From NCBI GenBank assembly GCA_025057895.1, contig JANXEF010000003.1:1-64000 (forward strand): DNA of 64,000 bases, in the 5' to 3' direction. This DNA is from Archaeoglobaceae archaeon (GTDB lineage: Archaea; Halobacteriota; Archaeoglobi; Archaeoglobales; Archaeoglobaceae). The notes under the pieces are model-generated. The model made no database searches and was not told where the DNA came from. It was given only the letters and a program-made list of their open reading frames with translations. A program made the translations under genes and the position numbers. This document shows positions 34,937 through 42,871 of the stretch, one piece after another (within the stretch, counting starts at the first letter, position 1; each line of letters opens with the position of its first letter).

Positions 34937-36911
34937 AATCTATTTAGTGGCTCAACCAAATTCCGGAAAAACAACACTCTTCAACCGTATTACAAATCAG
35001 CAATGCTATGTTGCAAACTGGCCTGGAAAAACTGTTGAAGTTTTTCAGGCAAAAATAGAGCATCATGGTAAAGAAATTCAGCTGATAGATCTTCCTGGGA
35101 TAAATAGCTTCAAAACTCTAAGCAAAGAGGAGGAGATAACCAAAGAGTTCATTTTTGGAGATGAGAAAGGAGTTGCAATTTTAATAGTTAATGGAGAATC
35201 TCTTTACAGATCCTTCTACTTTGCAGTTCAAGTGCTCGAGATGAAAAGTGATGTTGTTCTAGCTATAAACAAATTAGACTCTCTTGAAAAGAGGGGAATC
35301 CACATAAACCCTGAAATTTTGAACAAGAGACTTGGTATTGACGTTGTTCTGATAAGTGCTCTTCACGGAACTGGGATAAATCAGCTCATGGATAGATGTA
35401 TGGATATTCTAGAGAGTAGAATAAGAAACAAAAAGCTAAAAATAAACTACGGAAATATTGAAAGTTTTATTGAGAGGCTTGAAAAAATAATAGGAGATAG
35501 AGGAACTGCGATAAGAGCTCTTGAAGGAGATGAAATGGTTCTATCATCGCTATCTGAAAAAATGAGAAGTGAAGTCGAATTTATTGCGAAAGAAATAGCT
35601 AGCACTTATGGAAATCCTGAAGAAATAATAATAACTCATCGCTATAAATTTGTTGAAGAGGTTCTAAGTTCTTCGGTTAGAGAAGTTAAGATTTCCAAAG
35701 TTTATATCGAGGAAAAATTAGATAGATTATTTTTTAGCAAATTTGGATTTTTTATATCACTTCTAATACTATTCTTTGCTCTATTCATCTCTTTTTCGAT
35801 AAACACAGGATTTCCGCTAAACTTGATGGTTGAATTCATGGGTTTTAGAGATTTTGCCGATATAATAGAGGGGTACAGTCTCGTAGGAATCATTTCGATG
35901 TTTTTCGATTCTATCTCCAGTATATTAGATGAGAATCTTCCAGAATCTTTTTTGACAAATCTTTTAATTGGAGGAATAATCCCTGGGGTTGGTATTGTGG
36001 CATCTTTTTTCCCTCTAATCCTCGTCCTAAACTTTGTTATGTCTCTCATAGAGGACAGTGGTCTTATGGCAAGAATTGCAGTTTCAATGGACCGCTTTTT
36101 TTCCTTCTTCGCTCTCACAGGTAAATCTGTGTTTCCATTCAGCATAAGTCTCGCATGCAATGTACCGGGAGTTGCTACTTCGAGAGTGCTTGAAACCGAT
36201 TCAGAAAGACTTAGAGTGGCTTTAGCCTCTCCTTTCGTGATATGCCAAGCAAGGCTTCTAGTCTTAGTGTTATTCGTAACTTTCATGATAACTTCCCCAC
36301 TCATTCAAAGTGCTACAATAATTTTGATTTATCTTCTCTCAGTCTTTCTTTTCCTAGGAGCAACAAAAATCTACTCAAAAGTAATAAAAAGAGAAATTTC
36401 AGAACTACTGATGGAGCTACCGCCCTACCATTTTCCCAACTTAAAAGTAAGCTGGTGGATTACTTGGACAAGAAGCAAGGCTTTTATAACAAAAGTTGGA
36501 AAAATAATACTCTTGATTTCAATTATTATATGGCTTCTCGAATTTTTTGAGATTACGAAAATTTTAGGATCTCTGATCGCAAAAATTTTTTCTCCTTTTG
36601 GATTTGAAAGCGCTGAACTTGGATTTGCCCTATTAATGGGTTTTTTAGCAAAAGAAGTTATAATATCCTCTCTAGCCATCTCTTTTGGAACTTCAGACAT
36701 CTCAGAAATAATATCAAAACTAGGAATAACATTTGATCAAACAATAGCCCTCATAATCTTCATTTCTTTTTACACTCCATGTGTGGCAACTATTTCGGCA
36801 ATACATACAGAGATAAGAAGTTATAGACTTCTCGCACTTTCTATTGCTTTTCAGCTTTTCGTAGCTTATAATCTTGCTTTCTTAGTGTATAAAATTATGA
36901 ATTTAATATAA
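34929..36911 (+). CDS. feoB: Ferrous iron transporter FeoB
   Basis: 660 aa. N-terminal GTPase domain with QPNSGKTTLFNRI (G1), DLPG (G3) and NKLD (G4), a helical GDI-like linker (about 170-250), then the membrane part with about eight helices and both Gate motifs: PGVGIVASFFPLILV, SIEDSGLMARIA-like, GKSVFPFSISLACNVPG and FYTPCVATISA. Slightly shorter than many FeoB proteins but complete. Regulated with feoA by the upstream operator. Confidence 0.95.
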   Translation: MYKIYLVAQPNSGKTTLFNRITNQQCYVANWPGKTVEVFQAKIEHHGKEIQLIDLPGINSFKTLSKEEEITKEFIFGDEKGVAILIVNGESLYRSFYFAVQVLEMKSDVVLAINKLDSLEKRGIHINPEILNKRLGIDVVLISALHGTGINQLMDRCMDILESRIRNKKLKINYGNIESFIERLEKIIGDRGTAIRALEGDEMVLSSLSEKMRSEVEFIAKEIASTYGNPEEIIITHRYKFVEEVLSSSVREVKISKVYIEEKLDRLFFSKFGFFISLLILFFALFISFSINTGFPLNLMVEFMGFRDFADIIEGYSLVGIISMFFDSISSILDENLPESFLTNLLIGGIIPGVGIVASFFPLILVLNFVMSLIEDSGLMARIAVSMDRFFSFFALTGKSVFPFSISLACNVPGVATSRVLETDSERLRVALASPFVICQARLLVLVLFVTFMITSPLIQSATIILIYLLSVFLFLGATKIYSKVIKREISELLMELPPYHFPNLKVSWWITWTRSKAFITKVGKIILLISIIIWLLEFFEITKILGSLIAKIFSPFGFESAELGFALLMGFLAKEVIISSLAISFGTSDISEIISKLGITFDQTIALIIFISFYTPCVATISAIHTEIRSYRLLALSIAFQLFVAYNLAFLVYKIMNLI

Positions 36912-36921
36912 AAACTATTCT

Positions 36922-37518
36922 TTAATAATCAAGAAGACTTTTTTGTCTTCTTTTTATCAATAATCCTATCTTCTTGAAATTCTCCTCATATTCAGCTCTT
37001 AACTGAGGTTTATATAAGATTGCAGCAGGATGGTAAAATGATACTATCTTGACTCTTCTGCCCCAAGCCTCAACTTCGAATATTTTCCCTTGAAGCTTAG
37101 TTATTGAAGAAAATTGAAGACCAAATGTTTTAAAGATGAAACTAGCAGAGAACCTACCAAGACAAATTATAATGCTCGGTTTTATCACTTCGAGTTGTCT
37201 TAGTAAGTAATTTCCACAGACCTCTATCTCTTCGGGAAGCGGATCGCGATTTTTAGGAGGTCTGCACTTCAAAACGTTGCTTATGAAAACTTCTTCTCTC
37301 CTTAGTCCTAGAAGAGAAATAATTTCCATAAGTAATTTTCCCGCACTGCCAACAAATGGCTCTCCTCTTGCATCTTCTTCTCTTCCAGGAGCTTCTCCTA
37401 TAAAAAAGATTTCAGCTTTATCGCTTCCGCTTCCAGGAACGTATTTGGTTTTTGTCCTGTAAAGTTCACACTTTTTACACTGCAAAATCTCTTCTCGGAT
37501 TCTTTCGAGAGATTCCAT
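36922..37518 (-). CDS. udg: Family 4 uracil-DNA glycosylase
   Basis: 198 aa. C14 and C17 (CKKCELYRTKTKYVPG), then GEAPGREEDARGEPFVGSAG as the water-activating/uracil-binding motif, and VLKCRPPKNRDPLPEE with further cysteines giving the 4Fe-4S cluster; FYHPAAI supplies the catalytic-pocket His. Removes uracil from DNA, important at high temperature. A. fulgidus Afung belongs to this family. ATG 37518 lies about 22 nt from an AAATTTAAA element. Confidence 0.94.
   Translation of the reverse strand: MESLERIREEILQCKKCELYRTKTKYVPGSGSDKAEIFFIGEAPGREEDARGEPFVGSAGKLLMEIISLLGLRREEVFISNVLKCRPPKNRDPLPEEIEVCGNYLLRQLEVIKPSIIICLGRFSASFIFKTFGLQFSSITKLQGKIFEVEAWGRRVKIVSFYHPAAILYKPQLRAEYEENFKKIGLLIKRRQKSLLDY
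36931..36955 (+). terminator. Hairpin plus T-run, terminator of feoAB
   Basis: AAGAAGAC - TTTTTT - GTCTTCTT (8-bp stem, 6-nt loop) followed by three more T residues, starting 20 bp after the feoB stop. It lies in the 3' end of the convergent udg gene, where it encodes the RRQKSLL segment. Confidence 0.55.
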
Positions 37519-37608
37519 GTTAAAAGTTGAAGCATAAATTTAAACCTTGAGATCTTCACAAATTCAAAAAACAAAAATCTTTTAGAGACCTTTTACAAAT
37601 CTTGAAAA

Positions 37609-38487
37609 GTGAAAAGACTAAGAATTCTTAAATCCTTCGACCCATGGAAGTCCAAGATTTGCTCATGTGGGGATAAATTGTCTTTTAATCCATATACTGG
37701 CTGTTCTTATCGCTGCGATTACTGCTACGCAACATATATCCCTAGATTTTGGGAAGTTAGGGAAAAAAAAGACCTATTAAAAAAGCTCGAAAAAGACCTT
37801 GCAGAAATAAGCGATGATACAATAATTTCGATGTCAAACAGTTCAGACCCATATCCAATCATCGAAAGAGAGAAGATGATCACAAGAGATTGTTTAAAAA
37901 TTTTCAAAGAATACAACGCAAAGCTCATTGTTGTGACAAAAAGTGATATAGTACTCAGAGATTTAGACCTCCTCTCTGAAATCGATTGCGTTATCTGTAT
38001 TACTATAACAGGTTGTGATAAGCTAGAAAAGTTTGCTCCTTCTACAGAAAATAGAATTGAGGTATTTAGAGAATTAAGAGACGCCCTCCCTTCCGTTCTT
38101 CGTTTCGACCCAATTGTTCCTTTCTTAAACGAATCAAGACTTGAAATAATCGAAATGTGTGATCCAGAACATGTTGTTACTTCAACACTAAAGTTAAGGT
38201 TTGATTCATATAAAAGAATTAGTAAAACACTTCCTTGGTTGGCTCCAGCACTTAAAAAGCTTTATTTTGATGATGGAGAGAAAATAGGTAGTTACTATTA
38301 TTTAAAAAGCGATTTCAGAATTTCTCTTCTAAAGAAGGTTGAAAAATTCTGTGAGTCATTGGGAATAAGCTGTGGATTCTGCAGAGAAGGGATCGAATTT
38401 AAGGCAAAAAGTTGTGATGGAAGACACTTGAGCAGTAGTTTTAAAAACGTAAATGGAAGATACTTTGGGGGATGTAATGTTGTGTAA
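37609..38487 (+). CDS. Radical SAM protein (SplB-like / Rv2578c-type)
   Basis: 292 aa. GCSYRCDYCYATYIPRF holds the CxxxCxxC cluster (about residues 32-39) after a preceding ICSCGDKLSFNPYT segment; SNSSDPYPIIE and VVTKSDIVLRD are typical of the spore photoproduct lyase-like COG1533 group. Additional Cys residues near the C-terminus (CGFC and SCDGRH) could bind a second cluster. Reaction unknown. Starts at GTG 37609; TATA-like TCTTTTAGA about 27 nt upstream. Confidence 0.82.
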   Translation: MKRLRILKSFDPWKSKICSCGDKLSFNPYTGCSYRCDYCYATYIPRFWEVREKKDLLKKLEKDLAEISDDTIISMSNSSDPYPIIEREKMITRDCLKIFKEYNAKLIVVTKSDIVLRDLDLLSEIDCVICITITGCDKLEKFAPSTENRIEVFRELRDALPSVLRFDPIVPFLNESRLEIIEMCDPEHVVTSTLKLRFDSYKRISKTLPWLAPALKKLYFDDGEKIGSYYYLKSDFRISLLKKVEKFCESLGISCGFCREGIEFKAKSCDGRHLSSSFKNVNGRYFGGCNVV

Positions 38488-38929
38488 CTTGTTCCTACAC
38501 GAGAAGGTTGTTGAAATCTTGCTCGCAATACTTTCATCCGAAGAGAACGGAGAAAAAATATATCCTCTTCAGATCTCAAACTCCATCAACTCACCCTACA
38601 GCTATGTTTCAAAAGTTTTGAACGAATTTGAAAAAAATTGCATAATAGAGAGCAAATTCGAAGGTAGAACAAGAGTGCTAAAGCTAACAGAATACGGAAA
38701 AAAAATTGCAACGATTCTAAAAGAATTAAAAGAGTTGCTTGAAAGAGATGTTATTTCAGAAGTCAAACTCGGAACTCTAAAAAGAATATTTGAAAATGGA
38801 CAGAAAGATTTCTATTCTATAGCTCCAATCCTTGCAGAACTCGAACTGCTGATGTCAGAAACAAAAAATGAGTCTGTAGTTAAAGAGGCAATTGAGTTGA
38901 GAAGAAGATTGGAGGAATTAATATGCTAA
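38477..38929 (+). CDS. Winged-helix (MarR-like) regulator
   Basis: 150 aa. HEKVVEILLAIL, YPLQISNSINSPYSYVSKVL as helix-turn-helix and FEGRTRVLKLTEYGK as wing (about 8-80), then a long helical region for dimerisation. ATG 38477 preferred (preceded by GGGGGA); an in-frame ATG at 38453 would overlap the radical SAM gene by 35 bp. Co-transcribed with that gene and overlaps the M20 peptidase gene by 7 bp. Confidence 0.78.
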   Translation: MLCNLFLHEKVVEILLAILSSEENGEKIYPLQISNSINSPYSYVSKVLNEFEKNCIIESKFEGRTRVLKLTEYGKKIATILKELKELLERDVISEVKLGTLKRIFENGQKDFYSIAPILAELELLMSETKNESVVKEAIELRRRLEELIC

Positions 38930-40119
38930 AAGAGATAGAAGAGAAGAGAGAAGAGATGATAGAGCTTCTTTCGAAGCTGATAGAAATAAAAGCAATATCT
39001 CCCGATTTTGGAGGAGAAGGAGAGAAAAAGAAAGCTGATTTCTTAATGAAATACTTAGAAGATTTTGATTACGTTGAGAGATTTGATGCTTTCGATGAAA
39101 GAGTTGGAGACAGACCTAACATAGTTGCAAGAATTAGGGGGGTTGTTGATAGAACCATATGGATCATAACACATCTAGATGTTGTACCAGAAGGAGATAA
39201 GAGACTCTGGAAGACAGATCCTTTTAAGGCAGTCGTTGAGAGGGAAAAAATCTATGGTAGAGGTAGTGAAGACAATGGACAAAGCATAGTTTCTTCTCTT
39301 TTTTCTGGAAAAGCAATAATAGAGTCTGGACTCAAACCAAAATACAATTTTGGTCTAGTTTATGTTTCTGACGAGGAGAGTGGCAGTAATTATGGTATAA
39401 AACATCTACTAAACAAGGAGATATTCTCAAAGAACGACATGTTCATAGTTCCAGATGTGGGTTCACAGAGAGGAGATGCGATAGAAATTGCTGAAAAAAG
39501 TATTCTATGGTTAAAATTTGAAGTTTACGGGAAACAATCGCATGCAAGCATGCCTATTAGTAATGCTTCAAGAAGAGCTATGAAGTTCATTCTAAATCTA
39601 GACGAAAAACTGCATACAAAGTTCAATGCAAAGAATGAATTGTTCAATCCACCTTACTCTACATTTGAACCTACAAAAAGGGAAAAGAATGTTGATAACA
39701 TTAACACGATTCCAGGGCTGGATATAAGCTATATGGATTGCAGAATTTTGCCTGAATACAAACTAGAAGATGTTATCGATTATATAGAAAGTGTCAAAAA
39801 ATTTCATGAAATTAGAGAGAACGAACGAATAAACGTTGAAGTCATCCACAAATTTAGTTCACCGAAAACATCTGAAAACTCTGAAATTGCTTTGAGGTTA
39901 TCTCAAACTATAGAAATGCTTAGAGGGACCAAAACAAGGTTTATTGGAATTGGAGGTAATACCTGTGCATCTTTTCTGAGAAATACTGGATTTAAAGATA
40001 CTGTAGCTTGGTGTACAGCAGATGGGACTGCACATAAACCAAATGAATACTGTTTGATCGATAACATGGTAGAAGATGCAAAAGTATTCTTTTCAATCTT
40101 CTTTGATCCAAAATATTGA
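38923..40119 (+). CDS. M20-family metallopeptidase (DapE/ArgE-like)
   Basis: 398 aa. Zn-binding motifs of M20: THLDVVPEGD (about residue 84), YGRGSEDNGQ, VSDEESGSNYG (catalytic Glu-Glu), VPDVGSQRG and the C-terminal TADGTAHKPNE. The dimerisation domain starts near KQSHASMP. Substrate could be an N-acyl amino acid or dipeptide; annotations of archaeal orthologues vary. Start at ATG 38923 behind GGAGG. Confidence 0.85.
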   Translation: MLKEIEEKREEMIELLSKLIEIKAISPDFGGEGEKKKADFLMKYLEDFDYVERFDAFDERVGDRPNIVARIRGVVDRTIWIITHLDVVPEGDKRLWKTDPFKAVVEREKIYGRGSEDNGQSIVSSLFSGKAIIESGLKPKYNFGLVYVSDEESGSNYGIKHLLNKEIFSKNDMFIVPDVGSQRGDAIEIAEKSILWLKFEVYGKQSHASMPISNASRRAMKFILNLDEKLHTKFNAKNELFNPPYSTFEPTKREKNVDNINTIPGLDISYMDCRILPEYKLEDVIDYIESVKKFHEIRENERINVEVIHKFSSPKTSENSEIALRLSQTIEMLRGTKTRFIGIGGNTCASFLRNTGFKDTVAWCTADGTAHKPNEYCLIDNMVEDAKVFFSIFFDPKY

Positions 40120-40191
40120 ATTATAGCTCAAAAAAAACATGAAATCCCAAACTCATAATCTTTATAAGCCCAAAAATCCTACCATATTCTA

Positions 40192-40266
40192 GGGCCCGTG
40201 GCTCAGCCAGGACAGAGCGACGGCCTTCTAAGCCGTAGATCGCGGGTTCAAATCCCGCCGGGTCCG
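40192..40266 (+). tRNA. tRNA-Arg (UCU)
   Basis: 75 nt. Acceptor GGGCCCG/CGGGTCC with one G-U, D arm GCTCAGCCAGGACAGAGC, anticodon stem ACGGC/GCCGT with loop CTTCTAA (anticodon TCT) and T arm GCGGG-TTCAAAT-CCCGC, discriminator G. TTTATAA at 40161-40167 about 28 nt upstream is its promoter. No CCA encoded, T-run follows. Confidence 0.96.
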
Positions 40267-40376
40267 CTTTTTTACAAGAACTCTAGCTCGTCAATAAGCC
40301 TCTCTAGCTGTTAAGATAATACATCGCAACTATTAAAATAAATATCCTAAAGTCGAATACTTAGGAAAAAAAATTC

Positions 40377-41138
40377 TTACTCAAAAACTTTACCCTCAAG
40401 CGATGGATCATGACCCGGAATTATTTTTGATTTTTTAACAAATCTCATCGTTTTATAGCAACTCTCAAACCAATCCGAGAGATTAACATGAATTCCAGGA
40501 GGTAAAAATGGTGATTTTTGTGCAGATATCACAGTTTTTCCATGTTCATTTTCAATTTTAAGGTTATTTCTTGGAGGAAATATGTTGAGATATGAGTAGA
40601 AATGATCCCCAGATAGCAGATAATCTCCTCCCCTCGTTTCTACTACAACTCCCTGCAATCCAGGAGTATGTCCGGGCAAATGAATTAGCTTCACCCCAGG
40701 TAAAATTTCGATATCACCTTCTACAAAACAGAGATCCATTTCTTCAAGCTTAAACAAGTAATCATCAACATATAGATCTCTAAAAATCGGAATAGGATTA
40801 TTTGCAAACTCCCAATCAGCTTTTTGTACATAAATTTTGGCATTGTGGAAAAGATGAACATTTGCGATGTGATCAAAATGTAAATGTGTTATTACAAGCT
40901 TTTCAACTTCTTTTGGCTTGATTTCTTCTCTTTCAAGAGCTTTAATCACTCCTTTTTCCCCACCACCCTCTATAGGATAGTAAGAATTCTCCGCTACGCC
41001 AGCATCGACGACTACTCTTTCTCCTTCTATAACCCAAATATATACGGACCCTGATACCATGTAATCCGGACTACCGAACATGAAAACGACGCTGAGTGGA
41101 GCTCTTATCCTTGCTTGAAGTAGTGGTTTGATTCGCAT
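40377..41138 (-). CDS. MBL-fold hydrolase (N-acyl-homoserine lactonase-like group)
   Basis: 253 aa. VITHLHFDHIANVHLF (HxHxDH), HLPGHTPGLQG, LLSGDHFYS and IIPGHDPS give a complete binuclear metal site. The pattern is that of the lactonase/AttM-AiiA branch, but the substrate is unknown. ATG 41138 used; a TTG at 41150 is less likely. Stand-alone gene between tRNA-Arg and the amidohydrolase. Confidence 0.85.
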   Translation of the reverse strand: MRIKPLLQARIRAPLSVVFMFGSPDYMVSGSVYIWVIEGERVVVDAGVAENSYYPIEGGGEKGVIKALEREEIKPKEVEKLVITHLHFDHIANVHLFHNAKIYVQKADWEFANNPIPIFRDLYVDDYLFKLEEMDLCFVEGDIEILPGVKLIHLPGHTPGLQGVVVETRGGDYLLSGDHFYSYLNIFPPRNNLKIENEHGKTVISAQKSPFLPPGIHVNLSDWFESCYKTMRFVKKSKIIPGHDPSLEGKVFE

Positions 41139-41172
41139 AAAATTTATCAATACTTGATATATATAAACATTG

Positions 41173-42162
41173 TCATACTAAAATTACCTCTATATCCATT
41201 GCGTTTGCTCTTCTAACAAGCGTTGAGATCAAGTTTTTAGCATTCTTAAAATTTTTTTCCCTGTGAAAAACAATATATCCGCTACGAATACCAAATCTAT
41301 CCTCAAAAATTCTGTAACCATTTATCGATGCTCTAAAGATAGCCCAATCATCTTTAACAATCAAAGATGAAAAATGCATTTCGTCGAGCATCGAAGGGTT
41401 AAAGAGCATAGCATTATCTGTACCCAAAAGCCATTTATCATAAGAAGACAGGATTTTGTAAGTTTTTGGATTCATAAGGTTGAAAAAAGTGTTCGATCTA
41501 ATACATGAGACAACCGGTATATCTGCATCCATAAAGCTTCCCAGAAGTTCTGGACATGAGTTCATGTGAACTACCAAATCCGGATTCAATTCTATAGCCT
41601 TTTCTACGTCATTGCAGTTCATCTCTCCAGCATGGATAGCGAAAACTATTCCTCTACTCTTTGCAATCTTTCTCAACAAGAATAAAAAATCGAGTTCATG
41701 ATCTCTCACACTGCTCATTGCAAAACCAGAACATATAATCTTCTCAGCTTCCTCGATATTACGTGGTCTCCCGAGGGGAATTACACAGTCAATGTTCTCA
41801 ACAACTTTTAATCCTTCAATTCCAGATTCACGAAAATCGAGAAAAACCCTCGTACCAGAGTCTTTTGCAATTTCAATTTCGTTAATTAAAGCATTTCTGA
41901 GCTCTTCAATTGAGTGAGAACTTAGAATTTTAAACTTATAACCATTCGGACCGACCATTGTAGTTAATTCCATAAAAGGGGGATCTTTTGCAATCGAATC
42001 GCCAAGATGCGTGTGTGAATTGAAAAGAGTTGGAGTTATGATAAAGTCATCAAAGTCGATTCTACTCTCCTCAAATCGCCCATCAACTACATAACCATGT
42101 CTAATGCCATCGAAATCTATATAAATCCCCCTATATCCAGACGAACTTACATGCATCTTCAT
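41173..42162 (-). CDS. Amidohydrolase-superfamily protein
   Basis: 329 aa. FNSHTHLGDS is the first metal motif (about residue 48), FAIHAGE the second His motif (about 175), VHMNSCPELL the third and LGTDNAML the catalytic Asp (about 250). This fits the deaminase/hydrolase branch (COG0402-like), but the barrel is shorter than usual and the substrate is unknown. Overlaps the upstream gene by 32 bp, so the two should act together. Confidence 0.82.
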   Translation of the reverse strand: MKMHVSSSGYRGIYIDFDGIRHGYVVDGRFEESRIDFDDFIITPTLFNSHTHLGDSIAKDPPFMELTTMVGPNGYKFKILSSHSIEELRNALINEIEIAKDSGTRVFLDFRESGIEGLKVVENIDCVIPLGRPRNIEEAEKIICSGFAMSSVRDHELDFLFLLRKIAKSRGIVFAIHAGEMNCNDVEKAIELNPDLVVHMNSCPELLGSFMDADIPVVSCIRSNTFFNLMNPKTYKILSSYDKWLLGTDNAMLFNPSMLDEMHFSSLIVKDDWAIFRASINGYRIFEDRFGIRSGYIVFHREKNFKNAKNLISTLVRRANAMDIEVILV

Positions 42163-42796
42163 ATCCTACTTCAACAACAGTATCGACGAAAGATATATGT
42201 CTCCGAATAATTTCAAGCCACCTCTCATCGCTCACATCTTCTCCACTCAACTCACGGAGTGCTATTTCGTAAAGCCTATCTATTGGTCTCTTGAAGTCAT
42301 AAACAACAATTCTTTCAACTTTGAAATCTCTCTCAAGCGCTAATTCAACTTTTAACGGTAGATTTAGGCAAGCATTCTCTTCTTTTAAATTTTCTCTTAC
42401 TTTCATCTCAATGTATTCACATGAAGAGTCTCTCAGAAAGATATCCCTAAATATAATCTTCTTCCATTCCTTTAAATCTATTTTTTTGGCTATTTTTGAT
42501 CTCAACACGAGTCTTGCTATTTCGACTTGAACATCATTCCTCTCTTTCGAAGCTTTAGTATCTAAGTAACAGTAAACCGAAATTCCCTTCTCCCAGCAAA
42601 ACTTCAAAATTGGTTCACAAGCCTTTAAATCTTGCGAATTCCCGAGATCGGCAGTTGGTATTATACCATTCGCAAGAAACGGTTCAAAGTGTTCAGGTAG
42701 ATCAAGAAACACAGCTTCAAAATTCATTTTACACATAATCTCAACGACTTTTTCTCGATTCCAAGTCGTATTGACAGATAGAAAATTAACGATCAC
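42131..42796 (-). CDS. Hypothetical protein coupled to the amidohydrolase
   Basis: 221 aa. Begins at GTG 42796. N-terminal alternating strand-helix pattern (MIVNFLSVNTTWNREKVVEI, then FEAVFLDLPEHFEPFLANGI), several charged helices after it. The start resembles TraB-like or esterase-like folds that read a substrate through 'DLPEH', but I do not assign it. Overlaps the amidohydrolase by 32 bp and is divergent to polB. Confidence 0.65.
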   Translation of the reverse strand: MIVNFLSVNTTWNREKVVEIMCKMNFEAVFLDLPEHFEPFLANGIIPTADLGNSQDLKACEPILKFCWEKGISVYCYLDTKASKERNDVQVEIARLVLRSKIAKKIDLKEWKKIIFRDIFLRDSSCEYIEMKVRENLKEENACLNLPLKVELALERDFKVERIVVYDFKRPIDRLYEIALRELSGEDVSDERWLEIIRRHISFVDTVVEVGYEDACKFVWI

Positions 42797-42871
42797 AAAT
42801 AGAGTGAGTTTAGATAGATAAAAATTTACTCAAAGTGATTAAGTTTAAATTTCTTTAAAACAAAAGAAAAT

